Positions 46,201-60,012 of a DNA stretch of 64,000 bases are shown here, one piece after another (the first letter of the stretch is position 1; each line of letters opens with the position of its first letter). Origin of the DNA: Parus major (lineage: Eukaryota > Chordata > Aves > Passeriformes > Paridae); assembly GCF_001522545.3 (NCBI RefSeq), contig NC_031769.1, positions 66,403,402 through 66,467,401 on the forward strand. The letters run 5' to 3'. Under the pieces are notes generated by a model. It did no database searches, was not told the DNA's origin, and saw nothing but the letters and a program-made list of their open reading frames with translations. Both the position numbers and the translations under genes were made by a program.

Positions 46201-46935
46201 TTTGCTACTGGGACAGATGGCTCTCAGTCTCTGTAGCAAGTGTGCCATGTCTTCAGAGACAGACATTTGCTCTATTAAATATTCTTAGCTTATGTAGAAG
46301 CCAACTGACAGGGCTTCAAAAGTTACAGGAGAAGGAGAGTGATGGGAAAACAACTTCTGCTGGGAGGCTGACTGAGCAGTGTGGCCAGGCACTGTTAATG
46401 GTGTTTAGGTGCATAAGTAAACAAGTGTCCAAACCCCTGCAAAATAAACTGTTCCAAAAAATTGAAGACAGTCACTGTCTAGAAGAACGATTGCAAATCT
46501 AGAACTGTCTCCTAGTCCTTGTGCTGCTAGGTGACCCACAGCAAACACATGTAACTTGTTTTAGGAAGGTACTTATTACCTATGAAAACACAATTTACTA
46601 CTTTGACAGCTGCTCGTGAACATGATGTCAGCCTCTTCCTCTTCATTTCCCCATCAACAGTTGGAGGTAAACCTAAAGAATGCTGGCCATGCAGTGGTCA
46701 TGCAATGCATTATTTATTGAAAGATAGCAGTAGTAGAACTGGTACAGCAGAGATACTTATAATAATGCTGGAGTGAAATTCTTGAGAAGAATTGTTACTG
46801 TACCAGGCTTGGTGTTAAACTTAGATTCTTGAAATATGTTTACTTTTCATTAGCTTTTTTAAACTCAGATGTTTTCATTGGTATGTTTTATTGTTGGATG
46901 TAAAAATGAAAACAGGTTTGCTTATGTGGGGCTTG
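40246..46935. other. Non-coding with two GC-richer patches
   Basis: No supported gene. A GC-richer patch at 41660-42290 holds overlapping frames (up to 115 codons, plus strand) and the CTCF-like motif. Another at 46020-46500 holds a 153-codon plus-strand frame and a 145-codon minus-strand frame partly overlapping it. Neither has a recognisable domain or splice structure. Confidence 0.45.
42171..42186 (+). promoter_or_regulatory. CTCF-like motif
   Basis: CCAGGAGGGGGCAGCA fits the vertebrate CTCF core (CCASYAGRKGGCRSYR) with a single mismatch, at the fifth base. It is isolated in intergenic DNA about 11 kb upstream of the PRPF4B promoter. Confidence 0.5.
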
Positions 46936-46972
46936 TCCTCTATTCAACCCTGACCATTCTGTGATTCTGTTT
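46936..46972 (+). repeat. CR1 3'-terminal fragment
   Basis: ATTCAACCCTGACCATTCTG followed by TGATTCTGTT matches the last 30-35 bases of CR1, including its terminal octamer repeat. Nothing upstream is clearly CR1, so the copy is extremely truncated or eroded. Confidence 0.6.
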
Positions 46973-49900
46973 AATTTTTTCAGTCTGTGCTTTCTTCCTG
47001 ATTAGGTTTATTTCAGGTTCTCCACTGTAAGACTAATATTTCAGAATTTTCGTGCAAATATGAAATAAAACATTGTAAATTAGATTTTGTCAGTGAGAAT
47101 GTAAATGAAAGGGATGGCCTGTCCTTTAAGAACATACCTCTTGATGTTTTTGAAAGTCATTCTTTTCCTTTGTATTTGTGACCTAAATGTTCTCCTTGAT
47201 GTCTTTACAGAAAATTCTTTGTGTGTTTTCTTCATTAAGTAAAATTATTTTACCTTAATGTAATTTCATATTGCTTTTTGAAAATTTCCTTTTCTGCTAC
47301 ATTTCCACTTTCTGGGATTTGTTTGGATGTAATTGGCGACATAGAACACACTTGTAGTTGTCCTTCTGAACTTTGATTCACTAAAAAAGATCAAAAATTA
47401 AATTTGGGAATCGTTCTGGCCAGTCTGTCTTGGTTAGACTTACGGTTGAAGCCAAATTTAGATGCAGTAGGTTTGCTACTGGTAAAACAGACTGCAACCT
47501 TTAATTGCTCAGAGCAGTGTCCAAGATCATGTTTCATTAGCAACAGGATCATGTGAAAGATGAGCTGCAGCTTGGAGGACATCCTGAAAATGCTGATCCC
47601 CTGATACTCTTCTGAATTTCCCACACACACTCGATGTTTGCCTGGAAGATACAGCATCCTTCCTATTTGCTTTTCATTTCTTGATAGGCGAGAAGCTTTT
47701 CAAATGTGTACTCTGCTCTTGTGCCACTGTGGTGGCACTTGCAAACACATGCAAGTGAGAGGCCCTACAAATGTTGGCTCTGCTCACAGAGTTGGTAAGC
47801 ATAAATAATCCCTCTGTCAGAAAATTTCTGTAGATCTGGTGGCTTTTTAAACACAACAAAATCCCACGCTTTAAGGTATGCTCTCCCACCCAAGTCAAGC
47901 ATTTACATATATTCCTTGGCTCTGTAAAGGCTTTTTTGGGATCTTGGCTCTGTCAAAGCTTTTTGCTTAAGGGAATTGCTTCCTGGCTCTTCTTTCCCTT
48001 CTGGAGCATGTATGGAAGGAATACTAATGGGATAAATACAAAAATATCCAGTAGGTGACAGTATCAGTGCATGTGTGTGAAGGGGTGCTGGGAAAAGTGG
48101 TAGTAACTTACATAAAAAAAACAGAAATATGTTCATTCACTAATTTTATATCTTAATTTGGTGGTTTAAATTCACCATGAAGCTTTTTCAATGATTTTGT
48201 CTGCAGCTTTGCTTGTAGTGTTTTGATTCCACAACCCTCCCCCTCCCCCATGCTTTGAGGAAATGATCACATTCTTGATTGTGCTAAACATACCTAATTT
48301 TGCATTGTTGGCGGGGCATGTCATGTGATGAGTGGGAGCACTAGCTGATCTTAGTAAAGCCGAAATACACGTTCCAAGTGTGTACTTAGCAGCCTTAGAG
48401 GATGTTTAAATGTTAAATTCATGTGTGTTTAAACTCTTTACACTAAATGCTCTTTGCTTCTTTTTCTTTTTTTCTTTTTTTTTTTTCCCCTAAAGCTGAA
48501 AGATTTAAATTAAGATGAACTAATGTCCGCAAGTTCACTTCTTGAGGTATGCAGTGGCTGGTGGAGAGAAGGTTTATTAATTAGCTGGGATTTGTTACTT
48601 ACGTAACAAAAAATAAAAAGCTTATTCTAGTCTGGCTCTTTAGCTGTCATAATAATGGTAGTTCTGAATATAAAACCAGTGCTCTCTTTGGAGAATCTTT
48701 TGATGCCTGAACTAAAATCTGGAAATGCATTTATCAATAGTGATAAAACACCTTGAGCTTAAAGTAGGTTCTTTCTTCACTGAGAGCTTTTTAATATTAG
48801 GTAATGGAATAACAGGCTAAAACACTTTTTCTTAGCTTTTGTGGCAGGTGTGCAAAAATGCAGAATTGTAAACATTATCCAAATGTTGTAACAAAAAGTA
48901 AAGGTAATTCATATTATGGAATGGATGGCTTACTGATCTTGTTACAACTCTTTCCTTAGCAATTAGATGCAGCTTAATGACAGGCAGCATTACTTTTTAT
49001 GTCCTGTGTTACTAAAAATCCTTTTAAAAGTAAATAATTCTGTAATATCTGGCATGATATTTTGTCTCTTTTTGCAGTATTGTTTCAGAAGCATATACTT
49101 TTCATTTACTTGTAATTAATCAGTCCTTCTTACAGGGACCAACTATTTTGCTGCTTGCCAATTTTCAGTCTGCCTCCTCCCACCAGCCTGCTTTTCCCTG
49201 TTAGATGCATGTTAGATCATGATACTGTAAATCCTTGCATGCTCTGCTTTTGCTGTAAAACTGGTTTCATTGGAAATTAATAGAATTTTTCTTTAGTAAG
49301 TCAAAAACTTATAATGACTGTCTGTGAGATCAGGAAGTGAATAATTTAACTAGTGTTCACTAGAGTAAACAATAACACTGTCTGAAAGTACTCTTTTGTT
49401 GTATGTGAAATCTGTACTTAAAAAATATTTTGTTCCTATCTGCATCATGTTCCTGACCTAAATAGTTGGGATGTTTGAAATTGCTACTTGTGAAAGAGTT
49501 TGTCTGAATTGGGTAAATGCAGTTAAGGCTGGGGTTTTGTTGTGTTGTTTTTTTCCTTAAGTAGATTATTTCAGGCCTGTGTTGGTTTTAAGATTTTTAA
49601 GCACAATACAATGTAACACCCTCTACTTCTGAAATTGTATAGAAAAAAGACAATAAAATTTAAGAATACTAAAGAAAAAAAAAAAGAAAAAGAAAAATCT
49701 GGACAAACCCAGCCCAGTCCCACAAGGTACACTTTACACCCACACAGAAGCCATTGACTGATAAAGTGGCCTGTGTTCAAAAGTGAGTTGTAAAGAGCAG
49801 AAATAGCATGTAGATCTGAGTGTTAGCAAGACTAAGGATGGCATAACTGCAGTGATGAAATATGCTGAAAAGTGTAATCTCTAAACCTATACAGTATTCT

Positions 49901-52900
49901 CATACAGTTAATGAATAAATATAAATTGTTTATTGATACTCAGAAAAGAGCACATTTCTACATGTGTTGCTACTTGGATATATGTATGTGAGTATGTAAC
50001 TGGGCTGTTCACAACTGTCTTTTACTTTTAGGCTTTTGTCTTATCAAGAGCTTAGATCGGTGTAGAAGATGGGATGTAAGTTTGCTTGAGATATTTGCCA
50101 TACTTAGTGACTTGGAAGAGGCAGATGACTGCTTCTGATGACACAGAACCTGACAGGTTCACATTTTTTGTAGCTTTGCTGTCAAAGACTGCAAGAAGAT
50201 CTCCTGAAAATTGTGTTTCCTCATGATAATAGAGATGGTGAAGGTTCTGTGCTGCTTTAATAATAATATATGGGATAATGTTTCATCTTTTGTATAAATC
50301 TTAGCTTGAAAATGGATTTCTTTTCCTTTGGTAGGTCAACCAATGAAATTTTTTGTTAGGTGTGAAGGAAAAGGAGGGTTAAGGTACATTTTCCTATTAA
50401 GCATACTTGTAAGGAAGTCTAGGGTTTTTTTTGCCATTTGTATTCATGTAATAACACCATCACCCAGGTACCACTACCCCAAATAGAGAAAACCCATAAA
50501 TATTGGCATCACCAGCCTTGAGGTTTTTCAACTAGTATGGTGTGTACCTCAGTCTAAAAAATTAGGTTTAGCCAAATTAATTTTAATCTGACCTCTCTGT
50601 GGGTGCCCTTCTATGCTCTTGGAGGATGATGGGTGTTTCTGTAAGACACTGTAATTTCGTATGAGGCATCACTTAAATGTGTGGGTTAATTCACCTGTTA
50701 GGATTTCTTACTGCCTGCATGCAGTTAGCTTTACAGGGGAAATCTAGAAAATAATACACCTGTTTGCTGACAGTGTGTGGGATGAATCCTCCTGTAGGTG
50801 ATTGTTTCACTATCCTATCTTGTAGGTCTGCAGAGTGCTACCAAAATAAATGGATCCTCAATATTGGTTGAATGGAAACCTTAAATTCAGAGAAGCTTAT
50901 GTTACAAATTGGTAAGTTTTAGAGTCTCATTGCTTGATGTTAGGTCACAAGTGCTGAGATTAACCCACAAGTCACAGGACTGGATTCTCCTGTAGCCTGT
51001 GTACAGCTGTATTCTTGGCTGGTCTTGCACAAGGAAAGTGCCAGAACCCAAAGGTTTAGGTTCTAGATTTGATATTTCCTGAATCTGAAAGAACTGAGGT
51101 TTTATTAATATCAGATGATAGTTACACTGTCTCAGGACAGGATTTTGACCCATAGTAAATGTGTGGCAAATCTCACATTTTAATATAGAATGAATCCTTG
51201 ACAGTATTTGTGTTATGGTTAAGTTCTTTATTCTGGGGTATGTCCTTCTGTCATAATGCAAAATAGGTAGGGTAAGTGACAAATGCAAGTTCAGGGCAGC
51301 TTGCAGCTTTCACTACACTGACCTGGAATTATCTGCACACACAAATATGTTCAGCTCTGGTGTAGGTGGTTGCATGCTGGAGCAACTGTGTCCAAAAGAT
51401 CTAAATGAATATAGGTCCTATTAAGACAGAAAAGTAAATCAGAACACTTCTGTTTGTAGGAATCTTTTATTGTCTCTGTGGAGGTTTTATTTTAAAAGAA
51501 TAGATGCATCCACAGCCGCACAACTGAAATAAAAATACTGCTGAAAACATGGTGCAAACTCCACTTACTCCAGTAGTGGGGGGGAAAATGGTGAAAGGCA
51601 TCGTCTTGCTTGTGTAAAAGGAGAGGCACTTTAGGTCTAGAATCCCTCACTTGGGAATACAGCTAAGCTAAGCTGTCTGTGAAATTGCTCAGGAGAACTG
51701 GTCTGGGCTAGCTCTGCTGCTGGGTAGAGCCAGGAGATCTTGCTAGGCTCATGCCCTGACCCACTGTTTGACTGTTTTGGATTTGTGAGCACTACAGTTC
51801 GAGACTGACAGCCTGCGTAGTGTTCACTCGCTGCTGCTGATGGTATTCATCACTGAGACATTTCTGTTTTATCACAGCATTCAGAAGAGCTTGGGCCTTC
51901 ACACTGCCTGACATCACACGGCTGATGAAGTGTTGGGCTGTAGTTTTTGCTGCTCTTCTTTGCCTGACAAACAACTTCTCTGAAAATACATTAAGAAATA
52001 TCACCTGAGTTCAGGAATCTCATTAGTTGGTTCCCAGGTCATCTTTACTCTCAAACCACTCCCTGTAGAACATTAGGTTCTTAAACTTCTACCTAAGCAT
52101 TCCAGCAAAGAAAGAAGTTGTTGGCATTGTCAGGCTTTCATGTTGAAAGCCAGGGATTATATGTAAGAGGAGAAGAAATTGTTCTTATGTGGCAATTAAA
52201 AGCACTTAAGAGTGGTCTTTCCAAAGTGCTTTGCATGGGGTATGGTACAGGTGGTAACTCCAATGTGCTGAGAGGATTCTGGGGATTTGTCCTGTCCAAG
52301 GGGTGAATGTGTTGATTTCTGTTCTGGTTACCTCCTGCTGACACATTCTTCTTACTTAAAAATGGAGAGATTGACATTTCAAAGCAGAATCAGTTGAAAT
52401 GTGTCAAAGCTGACTGTGAACCTTACAAGTGTTTTCTTCTTTTTGTCTTTAATTTTTAACACAATCCCTATATAAAAGAGTAAATGATTCAAGAAAATAT
52501 AGTGATGCTGTAGAATTCAGTGGAGTAAACATTTCATCATGGTTACTTTTTATAACAAAATGAGTATGTTATCATAAGCTTATCCAATGTTGAAATAAAA
52601 ATAAAAACTAGTAAAATACTATATCAAATAAACTTTACTTAAAAATTCAGTGGCTAAGTATACCTGAATCTTATTTAGCTGAATAAAAATAGCTCTTTAA
52701 AATAGTTTTACTCTAAGACTCCACATTTATTATTTGAATATGGTTTAAAAAACCTAGGGGGATAAAAAGCCTAGTATCGCAACTTTCTACCAGACAGAAG
52801 CACTGTTCTTTGAAACACAATTGTGAAGAATATACTACTACAACAGGATAAAAGTTTCCCTTCAGGTAAATTGTAGATTTCTTGATTTACAGGAAAATGT

Positions 52901-53929
52901 TAGAGAGTTATGTGGAGAGAAGTTACTGGCAATTTGTAAGTAGAATCTCTATGAAAGAATGAAAGAAAAAAAAAATTAAGAGAAGAAAATTCTCATAGTG
53001 TAAGAAACTGATAAGCATCCCCAGTCTCATCTTCATGTTGTACATTTGGCAGAGAAAAGGGAGATTCATAACAAACATAAACACTTGGTCCCTCTTCATG
53101 TGGAAGAGTAATAGTTGGAAATTTACAGGTGAGTACATAGAGTATTACTAATGGGAAATGTTTTCTTTCCTTAAAATGCTGCCATGTGAATTGTACTAAC
53201 TTGTTTGCACAACAGTCTGATGGTTCTTTAACTTGAAATTGCTTGAGTGGTAAGTACTCATTTATGACAACAGTACTAAAGCAGTACTTCATTCAGAAGG
53301 ATTCCAGTGGCATTTCACTGACTGCTTTGGGGAAATGTCTCCATCCTTGTTGATATTGGGCCCAGAGGACACTGATGTAATGTGTTGGTTATTTAATAAC
53401 ATTTAGCAGTAGCAAAGGGATGCGAGGGAGATGTAGGTATGTGGAATTTAATTAAACAAGTTGGAATTCAGCCAAAACTCAGATCAACAGTCCCAATCTT
53501 GCAAAAAAGCACAAGACTTGTAATAGTTGGTAAGTGAACTGAGCTTTCATTTTAGTGTCACCTTGACAATTGTGTTGTAAGCTATCTGCTTTTCTAGGGA
53601 ATTTATTCAGTAATGTTGTGAAGGATGGTCTGTACCACTTACTAAATTACTAGTAATTACTAGAGATTACTTCTGGCAGCATTCTGCCCTGTTTTTGCAT
53701 CTTTCACATAAGCACCAAGCTCAGTCTTAGCATTTGAGAGCAGGCAAGAGTAGCTTGTAGTAGCAGTGCTGCAGGTGAAACGTACTGCAGTTGCATGCCC
53801 ACTAGAATTTTTAATATGCTGGGGGTTTTATCCCATTTTTTTCCCCACTGTTGTTCAAGCAGGCTGTATAGTAAGCTTGATAAGGTAATTAGAAAGGGGA
53901 CCTTGAATACAAAATAAGTGCTCTATTTC

Positions 53930-53931
<2 letters not shown>
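46973..53931. other. Non-coding, no gene seen
   Basis: About 7 kb of AT-rich sequence. It includes A-rich simple sequence at about 49672-49698 and T-rich simple sequence at about 48466-48487. A 128-codon minus-strand frame at 50902-51288 has no recognisable domain and no codon pattern that persuades me. Confidence 0.45.

Positions 53932-53974
<43 letters not shown>
53932..53974. repeat. (TG)n microsatellite
   Basis: About 21 uninterrupted TG units. Likely polymorphic in length. Confidence 0.97.
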
Positions 53975-53976
<2 letters not shown>

Positions 53977-56900
53977 ATTACCCTGTTGTAAGTAGACAGA
54001 AATATTCAGCATTAATTAGTTTACTGAAAAGACTGACTGCTGATAACAGGTTTTGTATGTACAAGGTGCAATTTATAGAACCAAATTCTAATCTGTTCTT
54101 TCTCCCAGCCCCAGGCAGCATAGTTATTCTGAAGTAAAGGATTTTGGTTTGTCCTTGTAAGCGATCTTTCAATATGAATATGACAGGTTCTATCAGAATT
54201 ATTTCTTTACACTCTAGAAAAGGAAGAAAATTTAGGTGCAGAAATTAATAATCTCGACACATTTCTGGTTTGCTTTGTAAGACATCCTGGAACAGCAGCC
54301 TTTTCTCGAAGTTCAAAAACTTTGGTATTTCAGGGACAGCTAGTAGTATAAATCTAATGTGGCTTTCATGTGTAACTATCATTGAATAATATAGAATATT
54401 TTAAATGTACTTAGACCAGTAAGCAATTATTTTCTAGTCCAACTTCCAGGTATAGAAGAAATCTTCCAAGTCTACTTCTGACTCCAAGCCACATTTTTCA
54501 AGGAATATCTGAATTAGTATGCTTTTTTTTCTCTCTGTGTAATCCAGCAAGCAGTGAGTGGTTTTTTGAATGTCAATTTCTGTGAGTCTGAGGGGAATCT
54601 GAGCTATGTCTTAAGGTGTTAACTGTGCTTCCCCTTGAACAAACTGATCCTTGCATTCCCTGTCCTTCCTACTTTGCTATCATGAAAGACCTTTCATAGA
54701 GCAGTAGCTCCATGAAGTGCAGGCTTAGCACAGGTTAAGGGCTGTAGCAGAGTTGACAAAAGACTCTTGTGTTATATTCAGGCAAAGGTTCTACTGCTAT
54801 AAATAATGCATGTTTTAACTGGAAACTTCAAATGGAAATATCCGTCTCTAAAGGCTCATTGATTTCAGTATAATCTCTAGAGGCAGATTCTGCTTACATG
54901 CTGAACGTGCAACACATTCCCCATATTTGTGGTTGGTTTTCTTTACCAGCACTACCTGCACAAGTGGGCTTCTTCCTATAAATTAAGACAAATGTCACAT
55001 CTACATAATCATCTGTGAATTTCTGTCACTGTGCATTATAAAAGTTGCATGAAACACCGTTACAAGATGGGGTACCCACTGATACTGAGAATTCTAGTTT
55101 TCCCTTGGTCGGTATTGATTGGAGAGTGCACCATACCTATTAAATTTGATTATTAGTAGGGAAGGACTTTAAAAGCAGATAATAAACATTAATTTCTTGC
55201 CAGATTTTCCTGGGGTTAATCACACTGTGCCTAATGTTAACCACAGGCTTAGGCCTCCATGTACAGACACAGTGGCTAGGCTGATACCTGGCTAATTCAT
55301 GAATCTGGAATTCTGATCTCATCCAAAAAGATGGGCACAACTCTTGGTACTTTTTAAATTCAATTGATTTAAAACCACATCTTAAGGCCTCTTCTGAACA
55401 TAATATCCTACTGACTCCACTAAGGGTGTCTGACAGTTAGGAAAGTGGTGTCTAAGTGTTTGAATACAAATCCGTGTGAAGGCTAGTAGTTTGCCTTGGG
55501 CTAGGTTGATTTTTGCATTAATTTGGATCCTTAATGTTTGCATGCATTCATCAGTCTTGTTTTAAACTCATTTAACAGTGTCAAGATGAATTTTGAAAAT
55601 TATATTAGTAATTTATAGATATTAAAATAGTAAATGAGTTCCCTGCCACTCAGCATGCAGAATTGTAGAAAAAAGAGAAGCAGATTGGGATGGGCAATGT
55701 CATTTCATTGCTGTCCTCTTTGGGCCCACTAATCTCCTGTTGTCTGTGGGCAAGCCTGAGCAACTTACACCTAGAATGCATCTAAGATGTAGAATTTAGG
55801 AATACAATAGGATTTAGGTGTAGAAGTCCTGAGTGATGTGGAATCCTTCCAGAAGTTCCCAAAGACTGATTTCCAAAAAGGCTGCAGGAACATCAGACCC
55901 CAACCTCTGAGTGCCTATAGGAACCCAGTGTTTCAGCATGGGTATGTACTGACAGGTGTCTCAGAGTGCCATCCAGAAGATGCTGACATTGAGTTGGGAG
56001 CCTTCAAGTTAAGAGGCAAGGTTGAATTTAGGATTGACTTTTTTACCCCCAATCTTCAGGCTGAAGTAGTTCCAGCTGGACATGATTAACTCATGTACTC
56101 TTACCTCTTGTTTGATGGCTGGAGTTTCCTTTGACAAGGCACAACCTGGGAAAGTCTTATTGCACCTACGTTATTTGTCTGTGTGAAGATACTGTGTCAT
56201 GGTTCAGAAGACTTCTTTGCATAGCAAGACAGTGTTTTGTATTCTGGGTTTCCCAAGAGAGTGCAGAAGGATTAAAGCCTTTTGGAAATGGGGTTTATCA
56301 AATGCTCCTATGAAAGTGTTATTTATGCATGAGGAGACCAATTTCTATTTCAGAGGACATGTAATTATTCTGTATTAAATGGAACAGGATTTAGGTCACA
56401 TCATTCTGTGTAACACAGCTTAAATGTTATGTTGTATAGACTTTCTCTTATTTTTCTAATGGCTAATAGAGACTGAATTAGTCTGTTTGCAGAGGTTTCA
56501 GATGTTCTAGCTTCATGGTCAGAGCCCTTCCTTTAGGGATGGCAGAGGTAACATTAAGGGAGTAGAGAGTTTTTTAATTTTTTCACTGAGGCTTCAAAGT
56601 AAGTCTAGAGCACAAGTTAGTCAAGGAAAAATAGTTGTGTCTCATGCATGAGTCTTTTCAAATGTATCTGTCCTCTTTAGGATGGTACTAGAAATAGAGA
56701 AGAAAGTTAACTTCCTTCCATTCTTTCACTAGAAGAATCTTGTTGAAAACAAATTCAGGTAGCTACAAAAACTTAAAAGTAGGAAGGAGAACCAGATAGA
56801 ACTGCTCAAATCTAATTGTTTGTCGAAGAGCCAATAGTAAATGCTATTATATTTAGTTAACTCTGAATTCTGCATGGCAGTGCATCGTATAAGTACATTA

Positions 56901-59299
56901 TTCTTTTCTGGGTCATAAATATACAGGACTTAGTGGTATACATGATATACACTCTTGGATTGCATTTCACCTAAATGAGTGTTTTTAGCTTCACATTCCT
57001 GTTCCAAGGCAATTCTGCATATAATGGGAAATCTAAAAGGCCAGCAGAAATAAATTTGCTACAAACAGAGCAGCAGTATTAGCAGAAAATATACTGAAAA
57101 CATTTATGGATTATGTTTCCTCATTTACACTGTATTTTCAAAATAAACAGCTCCCTGTGGACTCTTAGAAAACGTGCTAAGAGATGGCATGTAAAGATGA
57201 ACCAACAGAGGTAGGGTAGGTGAAAGTCCAATGCTGTAAATATGTATTCAACATTCTTTTGGGTCATTGCCCTGATAACTCCACACCCTCTGGGTAATAT
57301 GGTCATCCAGCAGTGACAAGCCACCATAGCCCCCGGAGAAGGAAGTCATTTTTGAATTCCCACCCAGGCATATACAAAGGTATGCCCATAAGCTGTTGCT
57401 GAAAGTGCTGATTGTGTCTAATTGGTGATAATTTATTCTGGTCTGAATTGTACTGAGTAACAGCTGTTAGCAGGAGCAGAAGAATTTTCTTCTTGATAGG
57501 TGTTGATTCAAGTCTTGCTGAAGAACAGTGTGCTGCTGTGCTTATTAGTAATTCTTATTATCCCTGAGGAAAGGAATATGTAGCACTCCTTTTGTGTCAT
57601 GAGGAAAATTTTGGCCAGAATTTTAGTATTCTTGCCAGTATGGGTTGGCTCTCTGTCGTCTCTATCTCTCCAGTGGCCCTGCCACTGAGGTTACACGTAC
57701 TAGTAGACCTTGTCCTGAATGAGATTGCTTAAGGAGTTGTTCCCAGATTTTTGCTCCTGACGCATTTGCTGTGAAACAATGTCTTTCTCTGGCTTCTAGT
57801 TTATAGGAGAGGGTGTGTCCAGTGTTAGAAAAGGCCATGCAGTGGTAAATAGCTGCGTTTCCATTCCATTGTCATTGTTCTTTCTTCGGGTGCAAATACA
57901 AGGAAGCAACAACCTCATATAATGTTATAACCTAATACTAAGAAAGCTTTACTTCCTCTGTGATAGTCAGTGCAACTGGCTCAAGGCATTTGATTGTTGT
58001 CTGAATTTCGGAAATGATGTCTTGGTGATTGGAATGCCTTTTCTTTATTTGCCAGCTGCTGTGTGGAGGTGCCTCAGTTCCATTTTCACGTGGCTGCTTT
58101 TTTTTCTGTTTCCTTAACAGAAAGTGAGCAATGCACACCTTTCCTAGTGTGCAATTAAACCTGCTTTAGTCACTGTTGGCAGAACAGGCAGAAACAGATC
58201 ATTTGATAGAAACTGTCTCTAATTAAACCGAGGCAGACATGTCCTGTTAGAGGTCTGAGGAAATCTCTTCAGAAAAAAAAAAAGAAAAAAAAAAGTGCTT
58301 CCTAAGGATGGACTTAGCACGGCCTTCCTTGTATTGTATTTTCCTTCCTGTAGATGACAGATACGGTTAAATGCTGGTGGCATTTCTGCAAGCAATGGCT
58401 TTACTCCACACCCTGCTGCAAGGGGTCATGGTGGCTGCAGCTGATTCTTCCCAACCTGATCTTGTACTAATTTCAAACTTTCCTGGAGCCAGATGTGGGA
58501 TTGAGCTTTGCAAATTTTAATGGCCTAAGAAGTAATGCATTCCATCTAAAATTAGGTGCTTGGATACTTTCTAGAGGCAACAGAGACTGTATTCGTTTCC
58601 TGGAAGTAATAAATCCCATTCTGATGGGGGTGGTGGGGTAGTAAGTTGTTTGCTTCTTAGGTGTAGCCACAGCAGGAAGTGTTTTCACAAGTGATCTAAC
58701 ATCTCTGCTCTCTGCAAACCCAGCCTTGCAAGAGGATCTGCCATGGGGTCCTTTTCAGTTGTATTTTCAGAAAAATTAAATGCTGCCAGTAGCCAAACTG
58801 GTTATTAAACTCCTCTTTCCAATCATCTGGAAATTGTAATGGTATTTTAAAAAGATCAGTCCCTGCAGTCTCATGTTCTGTGTAGGATTTGGGTAAGTAA
58901 AAGCAGTATTGTCCATCATGTTTTTCCCTACTATGTTTTAGAGAGCTCCTCAGACTAAGATTGGTAAAGGAGTCCTACTAATGGCAGATTTGAAGAAAAA
59001 GTAACACAATGGTATAGATCTTAACGCCAAAAGAGATTGTAACATTAAAATCTCCCAGATAACTTCTATTCTGAGATGAACATGGCCTGTATGCTATCTA
59101 TAGCCACAGCACAAAATTGCTCTTGTAATATTCCCACTTCAGCAATTTCATGAACAGCAAAGCTATTGAATCCTTGTTCCCAAAGTGTGTATATGCATGT
59201 TTCATGTCCTCCCACATGGATTCTCTGATGTCTAATTCTGTGGTCCATTCCTCTGTGGGGAATGAGATCCATGTGTTAAGAGGACATCTTCTGTGTTAA
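53975..59299. other. Non-coding, no gene seen
   Basis: About 5.3 kb without a supported exon. It contains A-rich simple sequence at 58272-58294. Several short open frames have no domain. Confidence 0.45.
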
Positions 59300-60012
59300 G
59301 GACTGGTTGGGCTGTTTGATATCTTTATTTATGATCTGGATGAGGGGACTGAGTCTGCTTGTACTAAATTTGCAGACAACACCAATTTGGGCAGGAGTGC
59401 TGATCTGCTGGAGAGTAGGAAGGTCCTGCAGAGGGACCTGGACAGGCTGGATCAGTGGGCTGAGACCAACAGGTTCAACAGGGGCAAGTCCCAGTTCATA
59501 CACTTTGGACACAACAAGCCCATGTGGAGCTACATCTGGCACTGGTGAGACCAAACCGTGAGTACTCTGTCCAGTTTAGAAATCCTCAGTACAAGAAAGA
59601 CATGGAGGTGCTGGAGCAAGTCCAAAGAAGGATGAAAAAGGTGGTAAAGGGGCAGCATCACGAGTCTGATGACGAGTGGCTGAGAGAGCTGGGGTTGTTT
59701 AGCACTGAGGAAAGGAGACTCATGGGTGACCTTGTCATAGACTGAAGTCATTCCAGGGGAGGTTTAGGCTGGACATTAGGAAGAATTTCTTCACAGAAAG
59801 GGTGAATAGACCTTTCATTCCAGTGAATGGACAGCCATTCCCATGCACAGGAAGGTGGTAGAATCACCATCCCTGGAGGTGTTTAAGAAAAGACAGCACA
59901 TGGCCCTTTGTGCCATGGGCTATTTGACACGGTGGTGTTTGCTCATAGGTTGGACTAAATGATCTCAGAGGCCCTTTCCAACCTAATTGATTCTCTGTGT
60001 GATTCTGTGATC
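59300..60012 (+). repeat. CR1 LINE, 3' portion with internal deletions
   Basis: Recognisable CR1 blocks in order: end of the reverse-transcriptase ORF (AAATTTGCAGACAACACC, AGAGGGACCTGGACAGGCTG, TTCAACAGGGGCAAGTCCCA), GTGAGACC...GAGTACTCTGTCCAG, TACAAGAAAGACATGGAGGT, GAGAGAGCTGGGGTTGTTTA, CTGGACATTAGGAAGAATTT and the 3' end GTTGGACTAAATGATCTCAG, CCCTTTCCAACC, TTCTGTGATTCTGTGAT. Against a CR1 consensus recalled from memory, roughly 200 bases are missing near 59535 and another block near 59745. The frame is broken and the copy is inactive. Confidence 0.92.

Noticed and set aside
59307..59745. Protein-coding gene at 59.3-59.7 kb
   Set aside because: The frames are remnants of the CR1 reverse-transcriptase end and 3' region in the wrong or broken frame.
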